Source: Roseobacter litoralis Och 149 (GTDB lineage: Bacteria > Pseudomonadota > Alphaproteobacteria > Rhodobacterales > Rhodobacteraceae). Taken from it: a stretch of 64,000 nt of DNA. Every line of letters starts with the position of its first letter. Position 1 is the stretch's first letter. The notes beneath the pieces are model-generated. The model had not been told where the DNA came from. It saw nothing but the letters and a program-made list of their open reading frames with translations, and ran no database searches. The translations under genes were made by a program, and so were the position numbers. Below, piece after piece: positions 1-8,576 of this stretch. The stretch lies in assembly GCF_000154785.2 (NCBI RefSeq), contig NC_015730.1, forward strand, positions 806,001 through 870,000, read 5' to 3'.

Positions 1-2
1 TT

Positions 3-416
3 GCACAGCGTATGGGGCAGGCCAAGATACTTGAGCGTTGTGTTTTGTCGTCCTGGGATGACCTCATCGAATACTGCCGCACGACAATGGCGCATCGCGA
101 GACGGAACAGTTTCGGGTTTTGTTTCTGGACCGCAAGAACGTCATCATCGCTGACGAAGAACAAGCCAAAGGGACAGTTGATCACGTGCCCGTCTATCCG
201 CGCGAGGTTGCCAAGCGCGCGTTGGAGCTTAACGCCAGTGCGATTATTCTCGTGCATAATCACCCCTCGGGCGACCCGTCGCCAAGTTCGCAGGATATTG
301 CGATGACGGATCAGGTGTCATCTGCTTGTCTTGCCATTGGCGTCACCATTCATGATCATGTGATTATCGGCAAAGAGACGGAATTTTCGTTCAAGGATGG
401 TGGCTATTTGGCGTGA
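3..416 (+). CDS. radC: RadC/JAB-domain protein, C-terminal part
   Basis: The gene enters from the left edge; the open frame begins at base 3, so the true start lies outside. The visible 138 residues are the C-terminal JAB/MPN (JAMM-like) domain of the RadC family. It shows the metal-binding pattern [14 protein letters not shown]: two histidines, a serine and an aspartate. Family members keep these zinc ligands but their biochemical role is unsettled, and the old link to RecA-type repair is weak. The N-terminal helix-hairpin-helix part would be upstream and cannot be seen. A hairpin terminator follows directly at 424-441, so this looks like the last gene of its unit. The family call is secure; the function is not. 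Confidence 0.88.
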   Translation, partial: AQRMGQAKILERCVLSSWDDLIEYCRTTMAHRETEQFRVLFLDRKNVIIADEEQAKGTVDHVPVYPREVAKRALELNASAIILVHNHPSGDPSPSSQDIAMTDQVSSACLAIGVTIHDHVIIGKETEFSFKDGGYLA

Positions 417-732
417 TCCAGTCAAAGGCTCGCGCCTTTTTCCGATATATGCGGAACTCGTACATCGGATGCAGACCTCCGCGCTCTCAGTAAAAGTTGG
501 CGATTCTTAAGCGTACCTCGCGCCCAGCCAGAACCCAATTTTGCAATATAGCAAAAGGTATTAGCAATAAGTGCCCGCGCCGTCGCGCAGGGCACTCAAA
601 CCATACGATAACGTATGGTCTTCACCGTTGACACGCGTCCTCGTTCGCGCAAACCTCCTCTCATGGTTGAGGGCACACAGGCTCTCGCCATGCGAAATAG
701 AAACGACGAGATACATTCTGGGAGGAATAAAT
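417..732 (+). promoter_or_regulatory. Promoter region of the dehydrogenase-cytochrome unit
   Basis: This 316-base stretch has no convincing gene. It holds the radC terminator at its left end and a palindrome at 600-619: ACCATACG, ATAA, CGTATGGT, with 8-bp perfect arms. TTGACA at 628-633 could be a -35 element, but no clear -10 was found at the right distance. The palindrome would suit an operator just upstream of such a promoter. A ribosome binding site GGGAGGA lies at 719-725 before the ATG at 733. The palindrome is seen; its use as an operator is inferred. Confidence 0.4.
424..441 (+). terminator. Intrinsic terminator after radC
   Basis: A 6-bp perfect stem AAAGGC / GCCTTT with a TCGC tetraloop lies 8 bases after the radC stop and is followed by two more T residues. 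This short rho-independent-type hairpin should separate radC from the dehydrogenase unit. Confidence 0.6.
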
Positions 733-1992
733 ATGATCAAGCGCAGCTTGGCGGCGATGCTTTGCACGTCCATCTTATCCACGCCACTGATGGCACAGGA
801 CAACATGGATAAACTCAGCAACATGCAAAAGACGGACGCCACGTTCACTTTTGTTGAGCAAGACGGGGCGCGGGCGGAATCGCTCAAGGCAATTGTCGAT
901 CATATAAACGTGCCGGACGGTTTTGAGGTGAGCCTTTACGCCGTCGTGCCGGACGCGCGTTCCATGGCGATGGCACCGCAAGGCACCGTGCTGTTTGCAG
1001 GCACGCGCAAGGACAAGATGTGGTCCATCGTGGATCGTGACCGCGACCGTGTGGCGGACGAGGTAAAAGACTTTGCACCCTCGATCACCTTTGACATCCC
1101 CAATGGGCCCTGTTTCTCGCCGGATGGGTTCCTCTATATTGCGGAGCGTAACCGGGTCCTCGTGTTCCCGGCGGCCGAGTTCTTCTTTGAAGGGCCGGAC
1201 CCTGCGGTTGGTGTCGTTGTCGCGCAAGGCGCACTTGTCCCTGCCGAGGAAGAAAGCTTCAACCACACTGCACGGGTCTGCGATATCGGCCCGGACGGCA
1301 AACTCTATATCTCGCTGGGCCAGCCGCACAATGTACAACCTGTTGAAAAGCTTGAGATGTACGACGAATGGGGTATCGGCGGGATCATCCGCATAAACAC
1401 CGACGGGTCAGACCGCGAAGTGTATACGCGTGGCGTTCGTAATTCCGTCGGTCAGGACTTCAACCCTGCAACGGGTGAGTTGTGGTGGACGGACAATCAG
1501 GTCGATGGCATGGGTGATGATATCCCGCCGGGCGAATTGAACCGCCAGACCGCAGCCGGGCAGCACTTCGGCTTTCCCTGGACCAACAGCCGGGTGGAGA
1601 TCCCCGCCTATAAGGATGTGCCGCGACCAGAGGGGGTCAGCTTTGTTGAACCACAACTTGAGTTGACGGCCCATGCGGCGGATCTTGGCATGCGGTTCTA
1701 TCACGATGACAGCTTCCCCGAAGGATACCACGGCGGCATTTTCTGGGCGCAGCACGGGTCGTGGAACCGCACCGAACCTGTGGGCGCACGGGTGATGTTC
1801 ACCGCCCTTGACGAAGAGGGCAACGCCGCCGGAGCACAGGTTTTCGCCGACGGTTGGCTGAACGAAGATACGGGCGAATATCGTGGCCGCCCGATGGACA
1901 TCGAATTTCTGCCTGATGGCTCGATGCTGGTATCGGATGACTTTGCCGGTGCGATCTGGCGGATTGCCTACGTCGGATCGCAGTCCGAATGA
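733..1992 (+). CDS. PQQ-type sugar/sorbosone dehydrogenase, periplasmic
   Basis: A 419-residue protein with an N-terminal signal peptide (MIKRSLAAMLCTSILSTPLMAQ) and a six-bladed beta-propeller fold of the soluble glucose dehydrogenase / L-sorbosone dehydrogenase family. Typical blade segments are visible, such as GPCFSPDGFLYIAERN, the ARVCDIGPDGKLYISLG segment and GVRNSVGQDFNPATGELWWTDNQ. Members oxidise sugars or related alcohols in the periplasm with PQQ and pass electrons to a cytochrome c. The next gene is a diheme cytochrome c overlapping by 4 bp, which fits an electron-transfer pair. The frame stays open upstream to 571, but the ATG at 733 has a strong GGGAGGA site and opens directly into the signal peptide. 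The substrate cannot be deduced. No PQQ synthesis genes lie in the window. Confidence 0.8.
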   Translation: MIKRSLAAMLCTSILSTPLMAQDNMDKLSNMQKTDATFTFVEQDGARAESLKAIVDHINVPDGFEVSLYAVVPDARSMAMAPQGTVLFAGTRKDKMWSIVDRDRDRVADEVKDFAPSITFDIPNGPCFSPDGFLYIAERNRVLVFPAAEFFFEGPDPAVGVVVAQGALVPAEEESFNHTARVCDIGPDGKLYISLGQPHNVQPVEKLEMYDEWGIGGIIRINTDGSDREVYTRGVRNSVGQDFNPATGELWWTDNQVDGMGDDIPPGELNRQTAAGQHFGFPWTNSRVEIPAYKDVPRPEGVSFVEPQLELTAHAADLGMRFYHDDSFPEGYHGGIFWAQHGSWNRTEPVGARVMFTALDEEGNAAGAQVFADGWLNEDTGEYRGRPMDIEFLPDGSMLVSDDFAGAIWRIAYVGSQSE

Positions 1993-2576
1993 AGGCTCTG
2001 ATGACACTGTTTCTCGGCGGGCTGATGCTCGCCGGGGGCACCGCTGTGCCAGTACAGGCGGGGGACCCGGAGGCGGGGCGCAAAATCGCCAATATGTGCC
2101 GCACCTGTCACGGCATTGACGGCTATGCGACGATACCAATCGCGCCCCATATCGGGGGTGAGCCGGTGGAATACCTCGAAAGTCAGCTGATGGCCTTCAA
2201 GACCGGGCAGCGCCAGCATGAAATGATGAGTGTTGTGACTGCGGGTCTGACTGCGCAGCAAATTTCGGACGTGGCGGCGTGGTATGCCGCGCATGAGGCG
2301 CGCGCAACACTGCCCGAGGGCATCTTGGCTGCAAACGCACCGCAGGCCTGCGTATCCTGTCACGGCGCGGATGGTATCTCGCAACTTCTTGATGCGCCAA
2401 ACCTTGCAGGTGAAACAAACATTTACATCGATACGCAACTTAAAGCGTTCAAACGCGGGAAGCGTCAGCATGATATCATGTCTGACGTGGCCGCGGAGTT
2501 GTCGGACGCAGAGATCAGGGAGATTGCGGATTGGTATGCCGCTGTGGGGTTGGAAATCCTGCCCGCACCGGAGTGA
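1989..2576 (+). CDS. Diheme c-type cytochrome, exported
   Basis: 195 residues with a signal peptide ending near PVQA-GDP and two haem c sites, CRTCH (about 37-41) and CVSCH (about 121-125). The two halves look alike: each carries a segment of the type YLESQLMAFKTGQRQHEMMS, so the protein is an internal duplication of a cytochrome c553/c4-type domain. Methionines in those segments are likely axial ligands. It starts inside the stop region of the dehydrogenase gene (ATGA overlap), which implies translational coupling and a role as electron acceptor for that enzyme in the periplasm. A 13-bp inverted repeat follows the gene. The family call is secure; the partnership is inferred from gene order. 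Confidence 0.88.
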   Translation: MKALMTLFLGGLMLAGGTAVPVQAGDPEAGRKIANMCRTCHGIDGYATIPIAPHIGGEPVEYLESQLMAFKTGQRQHEMMSVVTAGLTAQQISDVAAWYAAHEARATLPEGILAANAPQACVSCHGADGISQLLDAPNLAGETNIYIDTQLKAFKRGKRQHDIMSDVAAELSDAEIREIADWYAAVGLEILPAPE

Positions 2577-2616
2577 GCGGCGCAAAGAACGGCAAAACAC
2601 GGAAACTTGAACAGCC

Positions 2617-2661
2617 AAATGCGCCAGTCTGAACGAGTGTGCCGTCCGGACTGGCGCATTT
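2617..2661. terminator. Bidirectional hairpin between convergent units
   Basis: A perfect 13-bp inverted repeat, AAATGCGCCAGTC at 2617-2629 and its complement at 2649-2661, with a 19-base loop. It lies between the cytochrome gene (ends 2576, plus) and hyuB (ends 2688, minus). An A-run on one side and a T-run on the other fit termination in both directions. Confidence 0.7.
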
Positions 2662-2687
2662 AGAACCGCGTGCAGCTCAGCGCGGGA

Positions 2688-4463
2688 TCAACCCGCCTTT
2701 TCCAGTTCCTCGCGTCGCCGCGACGTCGCATCAAGTGCGACGGTCTCAGCCTCCAGATCAAGCACGACGCCATAAACCTCATGTGCTTGTTCGGCTGAAC
2801 AAAACCCATCCAGAACATCGTCGAGCACCTTTTGAGGGTCGCGTTCCAGCGGGCTGCCATAGCCACCCCCGCAGGGGCTGTAATAGGCCATCACATCGTC
2901 TTTTTTCACCTCAAGACCGTGGAACTTCGAATGCATCTCACGCGTCGGGGCGTTGGAGGCGGCATTGTAGATTTCGCATTTTCCAGCGGCCCCTTCCTTG
3001 CCGCCAAAAATGCCCCATGGCACGTTTGTGTGACGCTCGCTTTCATGTGTGATGATGCCATCCGTCAGGATACGCTGGCTTTTGACGACGCCAATGCCGC
3101 CCCGGTGTTTTCCGGCCCCCGGCAGTACGTCGTCGCGCAACTCATATCGTTCGCAGATCATCGGGATATGCATCGCGAGATCTTCGAGCGGGTTGTTGCG
3201 GGTGTTGGCCATCAGGTTGTCGATGCTGTCCGGGCCGTCTGACTGCGGACGCCCGCCGTAAGCGCCTTCGTTGACCTCAAGGAAAACCCAGTATTCGCCA
3301 TCCGGGCGCACGCCCGCGTAGGAGGCGAACGAGATCGACGCCGATGAACCCGCGATGATTTCATCCGGCAGCACGGGCGCCATGGCCTTGATGATCAGGT
3401 CGATCATCATGTTGCACTGCGTAAACCGAGCCTCGGCCGAGGTGGGCGCAATGGGGTTGAAAATCGACCCTTCCGGCGCGATGACCGAGATGGGCCGAAA
3501 AGAACCCTGATTTGACGGGACCCGCGTGTCACTGGTCGCGGTATCGAGCAGCAGCTTGCGGAACGCGGCGAAGGCCGCCACCTTGGTCGAGCCTTCAAAC
3601 GGGACGTTGTAGGCGGTGGGTGTCTGCGGTGAGGACCCTGTCAAATCGACCTCGATCCGGTCGTGGATTACCCGCACGCATACTTTCACGGGCAGGGTCT
3701 GACCACGGTTGCGCCCGTCATCATCCAGCCACCCTTCGGCGCGGTATTCTCCGTCGGGGATGGCCTCGATCCGCTGGCGCAGCATCTTTTCGGAATAATC
3801 CATCAGCTGGTTGCAAGCGTTGAACACCAGTTCCTTGCCGTAGCGATCCAGCAGTTCGACAAAGCGCTTTACCCCAAGGCGGGCCGAGGCGATCTGCGCC
3901 TCGATGTCATCAACCAACTGGCGCGCCGCACGGGAATTATTGTGGATGAAATTCCACATCGTGTCGTTGCGCTTGCCCTTGCGGTAAAGCTTGGTGCCGG
4001 CAAACAACATCCCTTCGGCATAGACGTCATGCACATCAATGATCAGCCCCGGCGTGGCCGCGCCAATGTCGATATGATGCGCAGTGTTGCCGGAATAACC
4101 GACCAATTCGCCCTCGTAGAATATCGGGATGACGATGGCCAGATCAGGCGTGTGCGACGCTCCGAAATAGGGGTGGTTGTGCACGACCACGTCGTCTTCG
4201 TACCACTCGCCATCATCAAGCGTTTCCTCAATGCCGTGCAGATAGCCGGGAATGGAGCCGATGTGCATCGGTGTCGATTCAGATTCGCACAACGTGTTGA
4301 AATTCTTATCAAAAAGACCCGCGCCCAAATCCTCGGATTCCCGAATAATGGACGAGAAAGACATGCGAAACAGCACATGCGCCATTTCTTCGGCGATGGT
4401 TTCGATGGCCCCCCGGATCACCTGAAGGGTGATCGGATCAATTGTTTTATTCTCTTTGGTCAT
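2688..4463 (-). CDS. hyuB: Hydantoinase B / oxoprolinase-type subunit (N-methylhydantoinase B)
   Basis: 591 residues of the HyuB family, full length for the family. HyuB pairs with HyuA to make an ATP-dependent amidohydrolase acting on hydantoins (N-methylhydantoinase) or 5-oxoproline. Recognisable parts include the N-terminal TLQVIRGAIETIAEEM, the VVHNHPYFGASHTPD segment and the glycine-rich C-terminal SPCGGGYGSP. It is the last gene of the minus-strand operon, 14 bases after hyuA with a GGAGG site before its ATG. An N-carbamoylsarcosine-amidase-like gene and a TRAP transporter in the same operon favour N-methylhydantoin over 5-oxoproline as substrate. Acetone-carboxylase-like relatives exist but carry other partner genes. 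Family high confidence; substrate inferred. Confidence 0.88.
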   Translation of the reverse strand: MTKENKTIDPITLQVIRGAIETIAEEMAHVLFRMSFSSIIRESEDLGAGLFDKNFNTLCESESTPMHIGSIPGYLHGIEETLDDGEWYEDDVVVHNHPYFGASHTPDLAIVIPIFYEGELVGYSGNTAHHIDIGAATPGLIIDVHDVYAEGMLFAGTKLYRKGKRNDTMWNFIHNNSRAARQLVDDIEAQIASARLGVKRFVELLDRYGKELVFNACNQLMDYSEKMLRQRIEAIPDGEYRAEGWLDDDGRNRGQTLPVKVCVRVIHDRIEVDLTGSSPQTPTAYNVPFEGSTKVAAFAAFRKLLLDTATSDTRVPSNQGSFRPISVIAPEGSIFNPIAPTSAEARFTQCNMMIDLIIKAMAPVLPDEIIAGSSASISFASYAGVRPDGEYWVFLEVNEGAYGGRPQSDGPDSIDNLMANTRNNPLEDLAMHIPMICERYELRDDVLPGAGKHRGGIGVVKSQRILTDGIITHESERHTNVPWGIFGGKEGAAGKCEIYNAASNAPTREMHSKFHGLEVKKDDVMAYYSPCGGGYGSPLERDPQKVLDDVLDGFCSAEQAHEVYGVVLDLEAETVALDATSRRREELEKAG

Positions 4464-4477
4464 TGAATTGTCCTCCT

Positions 4478-6550
4478 TCAGGATTTCGTCAGGCGCATGC
4501 TGCCATAGTCCAGAACCTCGGCGGTATATCCGGGCGGCAACAACGTGGTGGAGTTGTGCTGGATGATGATCGTGGGCCCGTCCACGGTGGTTCCGGCCCC
4601 GAGCTTGCCGCGATCAAGGCGCGGTGTGATGTGGCTTGTGCCATCGTCAAACACGGTTTCGCGCTCATACATAAAGGCGTTTTCCACATCATCGGGCTTG
4701 CCTTTGAACAGCGGATCCAGCGCGTGATGACGTACTTTTGCCGTGGCAATGACGCGCACGGTATAAAGTTCAACCAACGCATCATCAAAGGCGTATCCGT
4801 AATCCGCCTTGTGCTGTTTGTGGAACGCGTCGATCACCTCGGCCTTGTTTTCAAGGCTCAGTCCGCCCGTGGGCATCGGAATGCGCAGTTCAAAGCCCTG
4901 ACCGTGATAGCGTATCTCGGCGATGACCTCATAGGCCTGTTCGGCGTTGGGAATATCATCGCTGTCCAACAACACCTTGCCCATCGCACTGAGATCAGCA
5001 GAAACTGCGTTGACCTTGTCGATCGCCGCCTGATCAGCACTGAAAAGGTTGGTGATAACAGAACGCGTGTGTTCGTATTGCAAATCCGTGCCCAGCAGCC
5101 CCATCGCCGCCGTGATACCCGGTGCAAGTGGCACCAGAACATCGCGGGCCGAAACAAGTTCTGCCAGCGCCGTGCCGTGGAAGGGGCCCGCGCCGCCAAA
5201 GGGCATCAGCGAGAAATCTCGCGGATCATAGCCCCGTGCGACCGAATTGGACCGGATCGTCAGGGACATGTTGTTGTTGACGATCTTGATGATGCCAAGG
5301 GCTGCATCCGTCACAGAGATACCAAGCGGGTCCGCGATCTTTTCCTTGATCGCCTTGTGGGACAATTCCGGATCGAGCGGCAGATCGCCGCCAAGGAACT
5401 TGTCCGCATCCATCCGGCCCAGCACCACCTGCGCATCGGTCACGGTCGGCTCTGTGCCGCCACGGTTGTAACAGGCCGGTCCGGGTTGCGACCCGGCGGA
5501 CCGCGGTCCGACGTTAAATCCGCCCGCCGCATCAAGATAAGCGATGGAGCCGCCACCCGCACCAATGGTCTCCAGATCAATCATCGGCGCCATAACGGCA
5601 TGGCCTGATACAATTGTGTCGCGTGGGTTCTTGATGCGAAATTGCCCGTTCGCAATGGTCGAGATGTCGGCGGATGTGCCGCCGATATCAACGGTCAGGA
5701 TGTTTTCGGTGCCTGCCAGACGCGCCTCGGACAGTGCACCGATCACGCCCCCGGCGGGGCCGGACATCAGGATGCCAACCGGCTTTTTGGCGCAGCCGTC
5801 GATGGTGGAAATACCGCCATTCGACTGGATCACCCGCAGCTTGGCAGGGATACCCGCGTTTTTGACCTTGGCTTCGAGATTGCGCAGATAAAGCGAGGAT
5901 TGCGGACCGACAAAAGCGTTCATCGCAACGGTCGAGAAACGTTCATATTCGCGGATGACGTTTGCAACTTCTGACGAGATGGACACATAGGCGTCCGGTA
6001 TTTCCTCAAGCACGATGTCGCGGGCGCGCTTTTCATGGCTGTCATTCAGAAACGAAAACATAAATCCAATCGCGATGGATTTCACACCGCGCTTTTTGTA
6101 AATCGCACAGGCGGCGCGCACCTCTGCCTCGTTCATTGGAACCTCGACCTCGCCGGTGGGCGGGCGAATGCGTTCCGTCACCGCAATTCGGTTGCGGCGC
6201 TTGGACAGGGGATGGCTCTGCCATGGCACATCAAAGTGCAGCGAAAAGTTATGTGGGCGCTTGTGGCGACCAATATGCAGGATATCGCGGAACCCTTTTG
6301 AGGTGATGAATCCCACTTCGGCACCGTTGTGTTCGATGGTGATATTCGTAGCAACCGTGGTGCCGTGGCTGATCACTTCGATCTGTTTCTTGTCGATCTC
6401 GGCGATGTTGCAGATCTGTTCAATCCCTTCGACCACGGCGATGGACTGGTCCTGTGTGGTGCTGGGGACTTTGTGGAAAAACGTGCCTTTGTCACACTCC
6501 AGAACAAGGTCAGTGTTGGTTCCGCCTACATCTACGCCGATACGCGCCAT
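4478..6550 (-). CDS. hyuA: Hydantoinase A / oxoprolinase-type ATPase subunit (N-methylhydantoinase A)
   Basis: 690 residues of the HyuA family. The actin/hexokinase-like ATP-binding fold shows in the N-terminal motif ARIGVDVGGTNTDLVLE and in the central ILTVDIGGTSADIS, followed by IGAGGGSIAYLD. It couples ATP hydrolysis to ring opening; for N-methylhydantoin the product would be N-carbamoylsarcosine, which the isochorismatase-type protein at 9691-10395 could split to sarcosine, CO2 and ammonia. It lies 40 bases after dctM and 14 bases before hyuB. HyuA/HyuB pairs act together in the cytosol and neither is expected to work alone. 5-oxoprolinase is the main alternative, but that enzyme is often a single fused chain and would not need the amidase. 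Confidence 0.88.
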   Translation of the reverse strand: MARIGVDVGGTNTDLVLECDKGTFFHKVPSTTQDQSIAVVEGIEQICNIAEIDKKQIEVISHGTTVATNITIEHNGAEVGFITSKGFRDILHIGRHKRPHNFSLHFDVPWQSHPLSKRRNRIAVTERIRPPTGEVEVPMNEAEVRAACAIYKKRGVKSIAIGFMFSFLNDSHEKRARDIVLEEIPDAYVSISSEVANVIREYERFSTVAMNAFVGPQSSLYLRNLEAKVKNAGIPAKLRVIQSNGGISTIDGCAKKPVGILMSGPAGGVIGALSEARLAGTENILTVDIGGTSADISTIANGQFRIKNPRDTIVSGHAVMAPMIDLETIGAGGGSIAYLDAAGGFNVGPRSAGSQPGPACYNRGGTEPTVTDAQVVLGRMDADKFLGGDLPLDPELSHKAIKEKIADPLGISVTDAALGIIKIVNNNMSLTIRSNSVARGYDPRDFSLMPFGGAGPFHGTALAELVSARDVLVPLAPGITAAMGLLGTDLQYEHTRSVITNLFSADQAAIDKVNAVSADLSAMGKVLLDSDDIPNAEQAYEVIAEIRYHGQGFELRIPMPTGGLSLENKAEVIDAFHKQHKADYGYAFDDALVELYTVRVIATAKVRHHALDPLFKGKPDDVENAFMYERETVFDDGTSHITPRLDRGKLGAGTTVDGPTIIIQHNSTTLLPPGYTAEVLDYGSMRLTKS

Positions 6551-6590
6551 GTTTCATCTCCCTTGGGGTTTATTGAAGTCATTCTGTTTG

Positions 6591-7874
6591 TCATTTTATT
6601 ACACCGGGCAGCCAAAGCGCGATCTGCGGGAAGGCCAGCAGCAGCACGATCATCAGGATCAACGCCACCAGAAAGGGCAGGGTGCCTATTATCACGTCAC
6701 TGATGGGCCCGTTTTTGCGCACACCCTGAATCACATAGAGGTTGATCCCGATCGGCGGCGTGATCAGCGCCGTTTCCAGCATCAGCATCATCAGGATGCC
6801 GAACCAGATCAGATCAAACCCCATGCCCGCAACAATTGGTGCAAGCAACGGGGTCGCGATCAGCAAAAGTGAGAAAGCCTCCATAAAGCAGCCGAGGATC
6901 ATGAAGGCGATGACGATCACGATCATGGTCTGCATCGGTTCAAGCCCCAGACCGTTGACAAAGCTGCTCATCAACTCCGTCAGGCCAACAACGGCGAGCA
7001 CGAAGTTCAAAAAGACAGCGGCAAAGACGATCAACATCACCATGGCAGTGGTCCGCATTGTGCCCTCAACGGCCTGCTGCAGCATGTTTATTGAGACTTT
7101 GCCGTTCCACGCGGCCAGCGCCAAGGAAGAGACAACACCCAGTGACGCGGCCTCCGTCGGGGTGGCGATCCCTGCGTAGATGGATCCGACAACGATCAGG
7201 AAAATACCAAGCGGCGGCAGTAAATCGGGCAAGGCCCTGATCCGCGCGCCCCAGTCACTGTGACCGCGTGTGCCGCCCCAGGATGGTTTGATAATGCAGG
7301 CGATCAGCACGGTCAGCATGAACAGGCCAGCGAGGATCGCCCCCGGTATGAAGCCCGCCATATAGAGTTGCGGCACCGAGGTATCGGTCAGCAGCGCATA
7401 GACGATCATGTTGATGGATGGCGGGATCAGGATACCCAAAGTGCCACCCGCCGCCAAAGTACCCATGAACAGGCGCGGGTTATAGCCGTCCTTTTCGATT
7501 TGGGGCATGGCAACCGTGCCCACCGTCGCCGCCGTCGCAATGGACGACCCAGAGGTTGCCGCAAACAGCGTACAGGCGCTGATGTTGGAGTGCATCAACC
7601 CGCCGGGCAGCCATGACAGCCAATGCGACAGGGCCGCATACATCTTTTTGGCTACATCTGCCCGCAACAGGATTTCGCCCATCAGGATGAACAGAGGCAC
7701 TGCCGTGAGAATGAAATCGATGCTGTTGGTCCAGAAGATGTCACCAGCAGCAAGATAAAGCGGCATCGGCGAGTAGATATACGCCAGCGCCAGAGCCAGT
7801 ATGCCAATCACCGCAGCGATTGGAACGCTAAGCGCGATCAGGCCGAATAAAATTCCCGAGGCTGTGCCCAGCAT
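6591..7874 (-). CDS. dctM: TRAP transporter large permease (DctM type)
   Basis: 427 residues with about 12 hydrophobic segments throughout, matching the DctM family length. Family segments are present, such as GGTLGILIPPSINMIVYALLTD and ATPTEAASLGVVSSLAL. This subunit forms the inner-membrane channel of a tripartite TRAP transporter driven by the sodium or proton gradient. It starts 5 bases after the small permease dctQ and leads into hyuA. Its place inside the hydantoinase operon suggests the imported compound is the substrate of HyuAB or a close precursor such as N-methylhydantoin or creatinine. Substrate choice lies in the DctP protein, so this gene alone does not reveal it. Confidence 0.9.
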   Translation of the reverse strand: MLGTASGILFGLIALSVPIAAVIGILALALAYIYSPMPLYLAAGDIFWTNSIDFILTAVPLFILMGEILLRADVAKKMYAALSHWLSWLPGGLMHSNISACTLFAATSGSSIATAATVGTVAMPQIEKDGYNPRLFMGTLAAGGTLGILIPPSINMIVYALLTDTSVPQLYMAGFIPGAILAGLFMLTVLIACIIKPSWGGTRGHSDWGARIRALPDLLPPLGIFLIVVGSIYAGIATPTEAASLGVVSSLALAAWNGKVSINMLQQAVEGTMRTTAMVMLIVFAAVFLNFVLAVVGLTELMSSFVNGLGLEPMQTMIVIVIAFMILGCFMEAFSLLLIATPLLAPIVAGMGFDLIWFGILMMLMLETALITPPIGINLYVIQGVRKNGPISDVIIGTLPFLVALILMIVLLLAFPQIALWLPGVIK

Positions 7875-7879
7875 TGTGA

Positions 7880-8479
7880 TTAGTCCCTTCTGGCTGTCGA
7901 TGGATCGTCAAGAAGCCCGCTTGTTTCTTCCTTGATCTCTTCTTCCATCGAGGTTGCCCCACCGAGTGCATGCAATGTGTCGAACCGTCCGCGCACCAGT
8001 GCCGAGATCATGCCGTAAAGAACCACGAACAGCGTGAAACAAAACAAGCACCAACCCAGCACCCAAAGGCCTTGCGGGATGATAAGCGGGGTATGAAGCG
8101 GTGTGATGGAATGAGAGTTGTTTTCCCATGTGACCGACACCATCAGCAGGGCGCGCCATGTGACGATCACGACAAAGAAGGTCAAAAGGGACAGCCCCAG
8201 AATATCCAGAAGCGCGCGTCCAATGCGTGGAAACATCTGATAGCCTACGTCGATGCGCACGTTCGCTTTTTGCAAAAGCGCGAAAGGAAAGGCAAAGGCG
8301 GTGGATATGGCAAAGAGATAGCCGGAGATTTCATCTGACCCTGCCAGCGAAATCCCGAAAAACTTGCGACACAGCACATCAATGGAGACCATGAAGGCGG
8401 CGAACAACATCATCGACCCACCGATCCATACGGCGATGCGGGATGTGGTCGTCAGTCTTGCAAGCAAAGTGTTGTACAT
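7880..8479 (-). CDS. dctQ: TRAP transporter small permease (DctQ type)
   Basis: 199 residues with four predicted membrane segments and the DctQ-type core (SDEISGYLFAISTAFAFPFALLQ). The small subunit associates with DctM in the inner membrane. The C-terminal tail (MEEEIKEETSGLLDDP) is acidic and cytosolic. It is separated from dctP by 97 bases that contain two stem-loops, and it precedes dctM by 5 bases. DctQ proteins diverge strongly, so the call rests on size, topology and place between dctP and dctM. Confidence 0.85.
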   Translation of the reverse strand: MYNTLLARLTTTSRIAVWIGGSMMLFAAFMVSIDVLCRKFFGISLAGSDEISGYLFAISTAFAFPFALLQKANVRIDVGYQMFPRIGRALLDILGLSLLTFFVVIVTWRALLMVSVTWENNSHSITPLHTPLIIPQGLWVLGWCLFCFTLFVVLYGMISALVRGRFDTLHALGGATSMEEEIKEETSGLLDDPSTARRD

Positions 8480-8497
8480 AGTGAACCCGTTGAAAAT

Positions 8498-8562
8498 GCG
8501 GTGCGTCCTGTCGTACTAGGGCGCACCGCCAGTGAGTGGCGCGACATGTCCTTGCCGCGCCA
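8498..8562 (-). other. Two stem-loops between dctP and dctQ
   Basis: Two perfect inverted repeats lie in the dctP-dctQ gap: TGGCGCG / CGCGCCA (8537-8543 with 8556-8562) and GCGGTGCG / CGCACCGC (8498-8505 with 8522-8529). In the transcript they come directly after the dctP stop. Such hairpins often protect the upstream message or partly terminate, so the binding protein is made in excess over the permeases. No T-run follows. The structure is seen; the role is inferred. Confidence 0.55.
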
Positions 8563-8576
8563 ACAGGGAGGTTCGT

